A stretch of DNA of 7,256 nt from Micromonosporaceae bacterium (GCA_003543035.1 DPJL01000034.1:1-7256); one strand, 5' to 3'. Shown: positions 1 through 6,741, numbered from the stretch's first letter. Made by a program: numbers and translations. The notes: a model not told the origin generated them from the sequence alone.

Positions 1-1476
<1,476 letters not shown>

Positions 1477-1506
1477 CTGCCAACTCCCTCTGTCGGAAGT
1501 CCGACC

Positions 1507-1530
1507 ATTAGTTAACTTTCCTAAAAGTAG
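1507..1530 (-). promoter_or_regulatory. Leader element with CCTACTTTTAGGAAAG dyads before the chitinase
   Basis: On the minus strand the start of the predicted chitinase leader contains CCTA-CTTT-TAGG and, overlapping it, CTTT-TAGG-AAAG, then GTTAACTAAT. The two small dyads are mutually exclusive. From general familiarity, AGGAAAGTTAAC/CTTTCCTAA-like elements recur upstream of secreted hydrolase genes in actinomycetes. I cannot verify that here. It could be an mRNA stability or control element, or a protein-binding site. Confidence 0.4.
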
Positions 1531-1535
1531 GAGTG

Positions 1536-1564
1536 ACTTTAGTCTCATGATCTTTAGATGTCAA
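1536..1564 (-). promoter_or_regulatory. Chitinase promoter (TTGACA, 17 bp, TAAAGT)
   Basis: Read on the minus strand, a perfect -35 hexamer TTGACA (1564-1559) is followed by a 17-base spacer and a -10 hexamer TAAAGT (1541-1536) that fits TAnnnT. The predicted transcript would begin near 1529, giving a leader of about 50 bases before the chitinase ATG at 1476. It sits in the AT-rich centre of the intergenic region. It is the best promoter match in the window. The start point itself is inferred. Confidence 0.72.
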
Positions 1565-1570
1565 TATTGA
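1561..1570. promoter_or_regulatory. Perfect palindrome TCAATATTGA overlapping the chitinase -35
   Basis: A perfect 10-bp palindrome whose left four bases (1561-1564) belong to the -35 hexamer of the chitinase promoter. A repressor bound here would block RNA polymerase. No regulator is assigned. Confidence 0.35.
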
Positions 1571-1577
1571 TACAGGT

Positions 1578-1587
1578 TGGTTAACCA
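1578..1587. promoter_or_regulatory. Perfect palindrome TGGTTAACCA between the divergent promoters
   Basis: A perfect 10-bp palindrome about 14 bp upstream of the chitinase -35 and about 90 bp upstream of the cold shock gene. The half-sites TGGT/ACCA match those of the GntR-family regulator DasR, but the spacing is 2 rather than 4 bases, so it is not a canonical DasR site. It is a candidate operator only. Confidence 0.35.
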
Positions 1588-1597
1588 GGGATTGTGG

Positions 1598-1626
1598 TTG
1601 GGCAAGACAACCTCGATCGCTAACCT
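1598..1626 (+). promoter_or_regulatory. Possible cold shock gene promoter (TTGGGC, 17 bp, TAACCT)
   Basis: TTGGGC (1598-1603) and TAACCT (1621-1626) are separated by 17 bases, with the -10 fitting TAnnnT. Transcription would begin near 1633, about 38 bases before the GTG start. The -35 match is weak. The predicted leader would contain the perfect palindrome CTCTATAGAG (1644-1653). Confidence 0.3.
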
Positions 1627-1670
1627 GTAGGGGCGCGCAGTCGCTCTATAGAGAAGCAGGTGTTCCAGCA

Positions 1671-2069
1671 GTGCCTACGGGTCGTGTGAAGTGGTACGAC
1701 ACGGAGAAGGGATTCGGATTCCTCACCCGTGATGAGGGAGAAGACGTCTTCGTGCATAAGGCCGCCCTTCCAGCCGGGGTCGCGGAGTTGAAGCCGGGCC
1801 AGAAGGTCGAGTTCGGCATCGCCGCGGGCCGCAAAGGTGATCAGGCGTTGCAGGTAAAGGTGCTGGAGGCTCCGCCGTCCCTTGTGGAGGCGGAGAGGCT
1901 GTCCAAGCGGCGGCCCGCTGATGAGCTCAACACCCTGATCGAAGACATGATCAAGGTGCTCGAGGCGAAGATCCTGCCCGATCTCAAGCGAGGCCGTTAC
2001 CCGGACAAGAAGATGGCTCCCAACATTGCCGAGGCGCTCCGCGTGCTCGCCCGGGAGCTTGAGTACTAG
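1671..2069 (+). CDS. cspB: Cold shock domain protein, CspB type with C-terminal extension
   Basis: Cytoplasmic single-stranded nucleic acid binding protein, 132 residues, resembling mycobacterial CspB (Rv0871) in length and layout. Residues 1-66 are the cold shock domain: GRVKWYDTEKGFGFL carries RNP1 (KGFGF, 13-17) and DVFVHK carries RNP2 (25-30). Residues 67-132 are a charged, probably helical extension (DELNTLIEDMIKVLEAK onward) absent from classic CspA proteins of about 70 residues and typical of this actinobacterial subgroup. The start is a GTG. The only upstream Shine-Dalgarno candidate is a weak GAAGCAGG. The stop codon overlaps the end of mqnD on the other strand. The family role is RNA chaperone. 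Whether it is cold-induced cannot be told from sequence. Confidence 0.93.
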   Translation: MPTGRVKWYDTEKGFGFLTRDEGEDVFVHKAALPAGVAELKPGQKVEFGIAAGRKGDQALQVKVLEAPPSLVEAERLSKRRPADELNTLIEDMIKVLEAKILPDLKRGRYPDKKMAPNIAEALRVLARELEY

Positions 2070-2845
2070 ATATCCACCGCCGGAGTGATTCCGGCACTCG
2101 CGGCCCGGGCCAACAGGTTCCGGGCCGCTTCGTATCCCTGCTCGCCCAGCGATTCGGTGAACTCGTTGACGTAGAGCGCGATGTGCTGCTCCTGAACGCT
2201 CTGCTGCATCTCCTGCGCGTGCTCGTGCACGTAGGCGCGGCTCGTCTGCGGATCGGCCCACGCCATCTTCACCGACTCCCGGATCCACTGCGTGGCTTGG
2301 CTTTTTATTGCAGGCTTCGCCAGGATCGCGCCCAGCGGGATGGGAAGGCCGGTGTCCTCCTCCCACCACTCACCCAGATCGACAATCTTCACCAAACCGT
2401 AGGTCTGATAGGTGAACCGGGCTTCATGGATCACGAGGCCGGCGTCGAAGCGGCCCGCCGCAACTCCGGGCATGATTTCGTGGAACGGCACGACTTCGAT
2501 CTCGTAGGTTTCCTTGGCCCATAGCCGGAAGAGAAGGTAGGCCGTGGTGCGATCGCCTGGCACAGCTACCTTCCGCACAGTCGCCCCGGGTTTGGCGACC
2601 ACCAGCGGCCCACAGCCGCGGCCGAGCGCGCCGCCGCACGGAAGCAACTCGTACTGGTCGAGCAGCCAAGGCAGTGCCGCATAGCTCACCTTGACGATGT
2701 CGAAGTCGCCGTCCAGGGCCGCGGTGTTGGTCACATCGACGTCCGCGTAGGTCACCTCGAACTCAGGCGTGCCGTCGATAAGGCCGTGCACGAGGGCATG
2801 GAAAACGAACGTGTCGTTGGGGCAGGGCGAAAAGGCGATCTTCAT
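2066..2845 (-). CDS. mqnD: 1,4-dihydroxy-6-naphthoate synthase (menaquinone, futalosine pathway)
   Basis: MqnD converts cyclic dehypoxanthinyl futalosine to 1,4-dihydroxy-6-naphthoate, a late cytosolic step of the futalosine route to menaquinone. The 259-residue product begins MKIAFSPCPNDTFVF, a hallmark of the family, and has the two-lobed periplasmic-binding-protein-like layout. It contains VDVTNTAAL (36-44), DIVKVSYAALP (49-59), CGGALGRGCGPL (70-81) and VIHEARFTYQTYGL (138-151). H140 in the last motif aligns by pattern with the catalytic His known from Thermus MqnD. I chose the ATG at 2845 over an upstream in-frame start because family members begin MKIAxSPCPND and this ATG overlaps the DUF2530 stop as ATGA, suggesting translational coupling. 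Its stop overlaps the cold shock gene stop in one CTAG. Confidence 0.95.
   Translation of the reverse strand: MKIAFSPCPNDTFVFHALVHGLIDGTPEFEVTYADVDVTNTAALDGDFDIVKVSYAALPWLLDQYELLPCGGALGRGCGPLVVAKPGATVRKVAVPGDRTTAYLLFRLWAKETYEIEVVPFHEIMPGVAAGRFDAGLVIHEARFTYQTYGLVKIVDLGEWWEEDTGLPIPLGAILAKPAIKSQATQWIRESVKMAWADPQTSRAYVHEHAQEMQQSVQEQHIALYVNEFTESLGEQGYEAARNLLARAASAGITPAVDI
2079..2095. terminator. Stem-loop after the cold shock gene, inside the mqnD 3' end
   Basis: GCCGGA (2079-2084) and TCCGGC (2090-2095) pair perfectly around a 5-base loop, starting 10 bases after the cold shock stop. There is no following U-tract, so at best it is an atypical terminator for the plus-strand transcript. The bases also encode mqnD residues, and the match may be chance. 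Confidence 0.25.
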
Positions 2846-3042
2846 CGCGAGCGCCGGTTTCGATCGTGGCGGATCATGGCCGCCAGCCCGACTAGGCCCC
2901 ACAGCACCCCGGCCACACAGATCTGCACCCAGCGCCCCGGCCCACCAGCGATCCAGATGCCGAGCCCGGCCAGGGCAAAGGCGATAATTCCGGCCACTGC
3001 GTAGGGAACCATCGGCGGATCGAGCGGCTTTAACGAGGACAC
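2842..3042 (-). CDS. DUF2530 small membrane protein
   Basis: A 66-residue inner-membrane protein of unknown function. Two hydrophobic helices are visible, about residues 12-33 (VPYAVAGIIAFALAGLGIWIAG) and 38-56. They are joined by a short GGPGRW turn and followed by a basic tail (RHDRNRRSR) expected to face the cytoplasm. The pattern and the MarR/DUF3027 neighbourhood match the actinobacterial DUF2530 family (Rv0879c in M. tuberculosis), although the N terminus is short. The start is GTG at 3042 with TAGGAT ending 7 bases upstream, which could be a -10 for a leaderless transcript or, less well, a weak Shine-Dalgarno. The stop overlaps the mqnD ATG by 4 bases, so the two genes form one operon. 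Residue 4 uses a TTA codon. Confidence 0.8.
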   Translation of the reverse strand: MSSLKPLDPPMVPYAVAGIIAFALAGLGIWIAGGPGRWVQICVAGVLWGLVGLAAMIRHDRNRRSR

Positions 3043-3057
3043 GGCAGAATCCTAGCC
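3043..3057. promoter_or_regulatory. 15-bp divergent promoter gap with overlapping -10 elements
   Basis: Only 15 bp separate the GTG of DUF2530 from the ATG of the membrane gene at 3058. The minus strand has TAGGAT (3054-3049) and the plus strand CAGAAT (3045-3050), overlapping by two bases. Each ends 6-7 bases before its start codon, the placement expected when transcription begins at the start codon itself. No convincing -35 is visible on either side. Confidence 0.45.
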
Positions 3058-3753
3058 ATGTCGGTGTCGATGCGGCTGCTGAGCCTGCTCAGATCCATGT
3101 TCCGCAGTTTCGTTGGCGGCTTACGCTGGCTGGCCAGGCAGACCTACCGGCAGCGGTCGCTCGGGGTGGCCCAATCGCCCCAACTCGCCCGGCTGCTCGA
3201 CCTGCATGCCCTCACCATCGCAGCCCACGTTGCGCTAATCGCGGCCCTGATCGTGGTACCCGCCCGGATAGAGCCAATGCTCTGGCTGGTCGCGGCAGTG
3301 GCGACGGCCGTGTTGACCAGCTTCGCTGTCTGGCTCTCCGGCCGGCTGATCATCGGGCTGCTCATCGCCGCCCAGGGGATCGGCGCAGTGCTTGCGGCGC
3401 AATGGTTGGCGGGCCCGGCAGTGCCCCTCCTGCTTGCGCTCGCGGTTGCCCAGCAGGTGACCCTGATCGTGGTGTGGTTCCGGCACGGCGCCCACCTGAG
3501 CGCGCTGAGCCGGGCTACGGCCTATGGCTTACTCGTGGGGATCTTCACGGGTGGCGGTGGCTTGGTGGCGGGCTGGTTTGCCCCCGCCGCGCCGCTGTGG
3601 ATCGCCGCCGTGCTGCTGACGATTGCCGCGTTACTGACGCTGAAAATGCCCGATCCACCTCGCCCGATCGCGGTGCCCCGGCAAAGCACGCAGCCTCCGC
3701 CCGGCTACGCCGTCTACCGTCCGTCATCACTCGATCCCCCGGGTCCTTCATGA
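3058..3753 (+). CDS. Unrecognised six-helix integral membrane protein
   Basis: I do not recognise the family. The 231-residue product has a basic N terminus with an amphipathic look (RLLSLLRSMFRSF...RWLARQTYRQR). About six hydrophobic segments follow, near residues 51-68, 74-94, 97-117, 122-141, 154-173 (containing GIFTGGGGLVAG) and 178-196. It ends in a Pro-rich polar tail (198-231, with PPPGYAVYRPSS). No catalytic or transport motif is evident. The start at 3058 has no Shine-Dalgarno but a -10-like CAGAAT 7 bases upstream; an in-frame ATG at 3073 is an alternative. Leu codons 22, 158 and 192 are TTA. It is divergent from DUF2530 and 90 bp upstream of mqnB on the same strand, so it might be co-transcribed with mqnB. 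Confidence 0.75.
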   Translation: MSVSMRLLSLLRSMFRSFVGGLRWLARQTYRQRSLGVAQSPQLARLLDLHALTIAAHVALIAALIVVPARIEPMLWLVAAVATAVLTSFAVWLSGRLIIGLLIAAQGIGAVLAAQWLAGPAVPLLLALAVAQQVTLIVVWFRHGAHLSALSRATAYGLLVGIFTGGGGLVAGWFAPAAPLWIAAVLLTIAALLTLKMPDPPRPIAVPRQSTQPPPGYAVYRPSSLDPPGPS

Positions 3754-3794
3754 TCGTCGCGTTTCCCGGAATTGGCGCGATCCTTTAGCGTCGA

Positions 3795-3816
3795 GGGGAC
3801 CATTTCCCCGAAATGG
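3795..3816 (+). promoter_or_regulatory. Overlapping inverted repeats upstream of mqnB
   Basis: CCATTTC-CCC-GAAATGG (3800-3816) is a perfect 7-bp inverted repeat. It overlaps GGGGA-CCATT-TCCCC (3795-3809), a perfect 5-bp inverted repeat, and the two hairpins exclude each other. They lie 28-50 bases before the mqnB ATG, in the 90-bp gap after the membrane gene. A possible -10, TAGCGT (3786-3791), would place a start near 3798. It could be an operator or leader structure. There is no U-tract to support a terminator. Confidence 0.35.
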
Positions 3817-3843
3817 CGATGATCTCCAGAGAGAGTTGGCGGC

Positions 3844-4476
3844 ATGGGGTTGCTGATCGTGACGGCGGTGGCCGCGGAGGCTGAGGCGGTGCGAAAGGGC
3901 CTCGGCCCGGAGAGCCCGATCACCGTTGCCGCAGTGGGCGTGGGCATGGCAGCGGCCGCGGCAGGCACAGCCAAACTATTGACCCTCGCAAATGGACGGT
4001 ACCGGGCAGTGATCTCGGCCGGAATCGGTGGCGGGATTGGCATTCCGCTCGGGACAACCGTCCTCGCCACCCGCAGTGTCGCCGCCGATCTCGGGGCTGA
4101 TTCGCCTGACGGCTTCATCAGCCTCGACGAGCTCGGCTTCGGCTCGTCCACCTTCTCCGTGGATCAGCGGCTGTTGACTTCTCTGCGCGAGGCACTGCCC
4201 GAGGCGGTGGTGGGCGACGTGCTGACGGTGTCGACGGTGACCGGGACTACTGCTCGCACTGCATACGTCGAAGGCCGGTACCCCAACGCGGTCGCCGAAG
4301 CGATGGAGGGCTACGGGGTGGCGTGTGCCGCCGAGCTGGCCGATGTGGGCTTCGCCGAGCTGCGTACGATCTCGAACACGGTCGGCCCGCGGGACAGGGA
4401 ATCCTGGCGAATCGGAGAGGCGCTGGCGGCGCTCACCCGAGCCGGTCAGATGTTGTCGACTTCGTTGTCGTCGTAG
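3844..4476 (+). CDS. mqnB: Futalosine hydrolase (menaquinone, futalosine pathway)
   Basis: MqnB cleaves futalosine to hypoxanthine and dehypoxanthinyl futalosine, the step feeding the radical-SAM enzyme MqnC and then MqnD. The 210-residue product has the nucleoside phosphorylase/MTAN fold signature: an N-terminal strand LLIVTAVAAEAEAV, VGVGMAAAAAG (31-41), SAGIGGGIG (58-66), VAADLGADSPDGF (79-91) and DELGFG (95-100). VLTVSTVTG (126-134) is followed by EAMEGYGVA (152-160), where E155 is the conserved ribose-contacting Glu, and by TISNTVGPRDRESWRI (175-190). Asn177 takes the place of the Asp of MTA/SAH nucleosidases, as is usual in MqnB. The ATG at 3844 has a GAGAGAG-type ribosome binding site. 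mqnD lies 1 kb away on the opposite strand; in Streptomyces coelicolor these genes are also neighbours. Its 3' end overlaps the DUF3027 gene by 31 bp. Confidence 0.94.
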   Translation: MGLLIVTAVAAEAEAVRKGLGPESPITVAAVGVGMAAAAAGTAKLLTLANGRYRAVISAGIGGGIGIPLGTTVLATRSVAADLGADSPDGFISLDELGFGSSTFSVDQRLLTSLREALPEAVVGDVLTVSTVTGTTARTAYVEGRYPNAVAEAMEGYGVACAAELADVGFAELRTISNTVGPRDRESWRIGEALAALTRAGQMLSTSLSS

Positions 4477-5198
4477 ACAGTAGGCGGCGCCGGGATCGTG
4501 GCCTCTTCGATCAGGATCTCCGAGTGGCCGCCGCAGCCGTGATCACGGGAGACCACCTTGCCGTCATCGGGCGTATAAACGTTGCCGCACACCCCGAAGA
4601 CGGTGCCCAGCGAGCCGGCGAGCTGAAGGTAGAAGCCGCAGGAGGCGCAGCGAGCGGAGCGTGGCGCAGCCGCCGAGATGGGTGCGTCGGGTCCGTGTTC
4701 CCCTTCGTACCATCGCTCCGCGGTCTCGGCCCGGCCAAGCGGCGACATGACCCGGGGACGGCCCAGACCGAGCTCCCAGGCGACATCGTCGACGACCGGG
4801 TCGCCGGCCAGCATGTAGCCGGGGGTGAGCCGATCATCCTCGGCCGAGGTGGGCAGCAGATCGCCCACGCCGAGGTCGCCGGGGTGCAGGCGCTCGTGCC
4901 ATGGCACCCAACCCGGGGCGAGCAACGCCTCGGATCCGGGCACCAAGACGGTGTCGCAGATCGTGACGTGCTTGCTCCTGGGCACCCGTGTGACCGTGAC
5001 CGCCCACTGCCATCCTTTGTATCCGGGCAGGTCACAGGCGAAGTAGTGGGTGACCACACGATCGCCTTCGGCCACGGCGGATAGATGCGCACCAACGTGC
5101 GAAGGGTCGTCGGTCAGCGCCTCACGCGCTGTGTCAACGGCGGCGGCGCAGACCGAATCGAGTTTGAAGGTTGTCGTGCGGGTGGCGGTCCTGGTCAC
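4446..5198 (-). CDS. DUF3027 zinc-ribbon protein of unknown function
   Basis: A 250-residue soluble protein matching the actinobacterial DUF3027 pattern (Rv0877 in M. tuberculosis). Visible conserved stretches are HYFACDLPGYKGWQWAVTVTR (from residue 51), LAPGWVPWHERLHPGDLGVGDLLPT (from 93) and the DDRLTPGY segment (121-128). A C-terminal Cys cluster, CxxC at 184-187, C204 and C222 beside H220/H225, suggests one bound zinc. There is no signal peptide or membrane helix. Function is not established; a DNA, RNA or protein-binding role is only suggested by the zinc ribbon. The start is GTG at 5198, 17 bp from the divergent ATG at 5216. The stop lies inside the end of mqnB on the other strand. Confidence 0.88.
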   Translation of the reverse strand: MTRTATRTTTFKLDSVCAAAVDTAREALTDDPSHVGAHLSAVAEGDRVVTHYFACDLPGYKGWQWAVTVTRVPRSKHVTICDTVLVPGSEALLAPGWVPWHERLHPGDLGVGDLLPTSAEDDRLTPGYMLAGDPVVDDVAWELGLGRPRVMSPLGRAETAERWYEGEHGPDAPISAAAPRSARCASCGFYLQLAGSLGTVFGVCGNVYTPDDGKVVSRDHGCGGHSEILIEEATIPAPPTVYDDNEVDNI

Positions 5199-5215
5199 GC
5201 TGGCTATTCTCTCTC
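5199..5215. promoter_or_regulatory. 17-bp divergent promoter gap before DUF3027 and the permease leader
   Basis: The plus strand carries TATTCT (5205-5210), fitting TAnnnT and ending 6 bases before ATG 5216. The minus strand carries GAGAAT (5211-5206), ending 8 bases before the DUF3027 GTG. Both are spaced for transcripts starting at or next to the start codon. -35 elements are not evident. The GAGAGAG on the minus strand could also act as a distant Shine-Dalgarno for DUF3027. Confidence 0.4.
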
Positions 5216-5284
5216 ATGACTGTGGGTATATGCCATCCGGATGGTGCAAATGAAAACACTCATCTGGAATCATGCGCGCCATGA
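5216..5284 (+). CDS. Possible 22-codon leader ORF coupled to the purine permease
   Basis: An ATG at 5216 opens 22 codons (MTVGICHPDGANENT..., two Cys at 6 and 20, no hydrophobic stretch). Its TGA at 5282-5284 overlaps the permease ATG at 5281 as ATGA. The plus-strand TATTCT at 5205-5210 would allow a leaderless start here. Translational coupling through this ORF would explain why the permease has no good ribosome binding site, only GGAA 12 bases upstream. There is no homology support and a chance ORF of this size is easy, so this is a hypothesis. Confidence 0.28.
   Translation: MTVGICHPDGANENTHLESCAP
5233..5244. promoter_or_regulatory. Perfect 12-bp palindrome CCATCCGGATGG upstream of the permease
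   Basis: A perfect 12-bp palindrome about 37 bases before the permease ATG and 23 bases after the -10-like TATTCT. As DNA it could be an operator; as RNA it is too tight to form a normal hairpin without the flanking TGC/GCA pairs. No matching regulator is known to me. Confidence 0.35.
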
Positions 5285-6678
5285 GCAATCTCGACCGATA
5301 TTTCGAGATATCCGCGCGCGGGTCGACGGTGCCCCGGGAAGTGCGTGGTGGCCTGGCCACCTTCTTCACGATGGCTTACATCGTGGTATTGAACCCTTTG
5401 ATTCTGAGCAGTGCCGTTGACGGTACCGGTCAAAAATTGGGTATTCCTGCTTTGGCAGCCGCGACCGCGCTGGTTGCCGGCGTGATGACCATCCTGATGG
5501 GTGTCGTCGGGCGCTTCCCGCTGGCGCTCGCGGCCGGGCTGGGCGTCAACGCGATGGTGGCTTTCGAGATCGCTCCGAAGATGACCTGGGCCGATGCCAT
5601 GGGTCTGGTCGTCATCGAAGGCCTGATCATCGCGGTTCTGGTCCTCACCGGCCTGCGGACCGCGATCTTCCACAGTGTCCCGATGCAGTTGAAGACCGCG
5701 ATCGGGGTGGGGATCGGGCTTTTCCTTGCCCTGATTGGCTTTGTGGACGCCGGTTTCGTGCGCGCCACGAATGCGCCCGGTCCCCCGATCGGCCTCGGCA
5801 TCGGCGGGAAGATCGTCACCTGGCCGGGTCTCGTCTTCGTGATCGGCCTGCTGGTGACCATCGTGCTAATGGTGCGCAAAGTGAAGGGCGCCATCCTGAT
5901 CGGCATCATCGGCACGACCATCTTGGCGATCGCGGTCGAGGCCATCGCGAAGCTCGGCAACTCGCCCAAGGGTTGGAGCCTTAACGTTCCCAAGGTTCCC
6001 TCGACCTGGCTGGATCTCCCCGATCTGTCGCTGCTGGGGAAGTTCAATCTCTTTCACTCGTGGCAGACCGCGGGACTGCTCGTGTGTGCGATGTTCGTGT
6101 TCACGCTTTTGCTTACGGACTTCTTTGACAGCATGGGAACCATGGTCGCCGTCGGGCAGGAGGCCGGTCTGGTGACGAAGGAGGGCTCGGTGCCGCGCAC
6201 CAAGGAGATCCTCTTCGTCGACTCGCTCGCGGCGGCCGCCGGTGGCGCGGCCAGCACGTCGAGCAACACGTCCTACATCGAGAGCGCCGCAGGTGTCGGG
6301 GAAGGTGCTCGCACCGGCTTCGCAAATCTGATCACCGGCGGGCTCTTCCTGGTCGCCATGTTCTTGGCTCCGCTGGTAACGATCGTGCCCTTCGAGGCCG
6401 CGTCGACGGCGCTGGTCGTGGTGGGTTTCCTGATGATGACCGGAGTCAGGAACATCGATTGGACCGACTATGAGATAGCCATTCCGGCATTTCTCGCTAT
6501 CGTTCTTATGCCCTTCACCTATTCCATTACCAATGGGATCGGGGCCGGCCTGATCTCGTATTCGTTGATCAAGCTGATCCGGGGTAAGGCGCGTGAAGTT
6601 CACCCGTTGCTATGGGTGGTTTCGGCTCTCTTCGTGCTGTACTTCCTGCGCGGAGTGACCGAGCTCATGCTGAAATAA
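5281..6678 (+). CDS. AzgA-type NCS2 purine permease (adenine/guanine/hypoxanthine)
   Basis: Cytoplasmic-membrane nucleobase:cation symporter of the AzgA/PbuG branch of NCS2 (COG2252), predicted to import adenine, guanine or hypoxanthine. The 465-residue length is in the usual range for this 14-helix fold. Diagnostic stretches are RGSTVPREVRGGLATFFTMA (from residue 12) and AYIVVLNPLIL. GLGVNAMVAFE follows in the third helix region, then TDFFDSMGTMVAVGQEAGL (from 279) and SSNTSYIESAAGVGEGARTG (from 327), both around the substrate site. The exact purine cannot be read from sequence. The start at 5281 is preferred over ATG 5272 because the family begins close to MSxLDRYF and a leader ORF stop overlaps it. 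It lies downstream of, and divergent from, DUF3027. No terminator is visible in the 33 bases between its stop and the marR ORF. Confidence 0.92.
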   Translation: MSNLDRYFEISARGSTVPREVRGGLATFFTMAYIVVLNPLILSSAVDGTGQKLGIPALAAATALVAGVMTILMGVVGRFPLALAAGLGVNAMVAFEIAPKMTWADAMGLVVIEGLIIAVLVLTGLRTAIFHSVPMQLKTAIGVGIGLFLALIGFVDAGFVRATNAPGPPIGLGIGGKIVTWPGLVFVIGLLVTIVLMVRKVKGAILIGIIGTTILAIAVEAIAKLGNSPKGWSLNVPKVPSTWLDLPDLSLLGKFNLFHSWQTAGLLVCAMFVFTLLLTDFFDSMGTMVAVGQEAGLVTKEGSVPRTKEILFVDSLAAAAGGAASTSSNTSYIESAAGVGEGARTGFANLITGGLFLVAMFLAPLVTIVPFEAASTALVVVGFLMMTGVRNIDWTDYEIAIPAFLAIVLMPFTYSITNGIGAGLISYSLIKLIRGKAREVHPLLWVVSALFVLYFLRGVTELMLK

Positions 6679-6684
6679 CGTGGA

Positions 6685-6713
6685 AATTAGCACGGCTAAT
6701 TAGCTAGCCTAAT
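6685..6713. promoter_or_regulatory. Probable MarR operator: TTAGC/GCTAA dyads over the marR promoter
   Basis: Three nested dyads fill this site: AATTAGC-ACG-GCTAATT (6685-6701, perfect 7-bp arms), GCTAATTAGC (6695-6704, perfect palindrome), and ATTAG-CTAGC-CTAAT (6699-6713, 5-bp arms). They overlap a likely -10, TAGCCT (6705-6710), just ahead of marR. AT-rich interrupted palindromes with TTAG/CTAA half-sites over their own promoter are characteristic of MarR autoregulation. Binding by the adjacent MarR is inferred. Confidence 0.6.
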
Positions 6714-6741
6714 GATTGTGACAGAGCTGGTGGTGATGGCG

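Noticed and set aside
1578..1587. TGGTTAACCA as a DasR operator for chitin control
   Set aside because: Half-sites match but the central spacing is two bases short of the DasR consensus, so I list it only as an unassigned palindrome.
1596..1612. Inverted repeat GGTTG-N7-CAACC upstream of the cold shock gene
   Set aside because: Five-base arms around seven bases are expected by chance at this frequency, and it has no clear relation to a promoter or start.
1620..2369. Minus-strand open frame of 249 codons across the cold shock gene and mqnD end
   Set aside because: It covers two well-supported genes in other frames and its translation has no recognisable family pattern.
3800..3816. Intrinsic terminator for the membrane gene
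   Set aside because: The hairpin has no U-tract after it and lies close to the mqnB start, so an operator or leader structure is at least as likely.
5216..5280. Purine riboswitch upstream of the permease
   Set aside because: The gap is short and lacks the conserved junction and paired loops of purine riboswitches; the palindrome and leader ORF describe it better.
5866..6603. Minus-strand open frame of 245 codons opposite the permease
   Set aside because: Composition rich in Arg, Gly, Asp and His with no motif, fully antisense to the conserved NCS2 gene.
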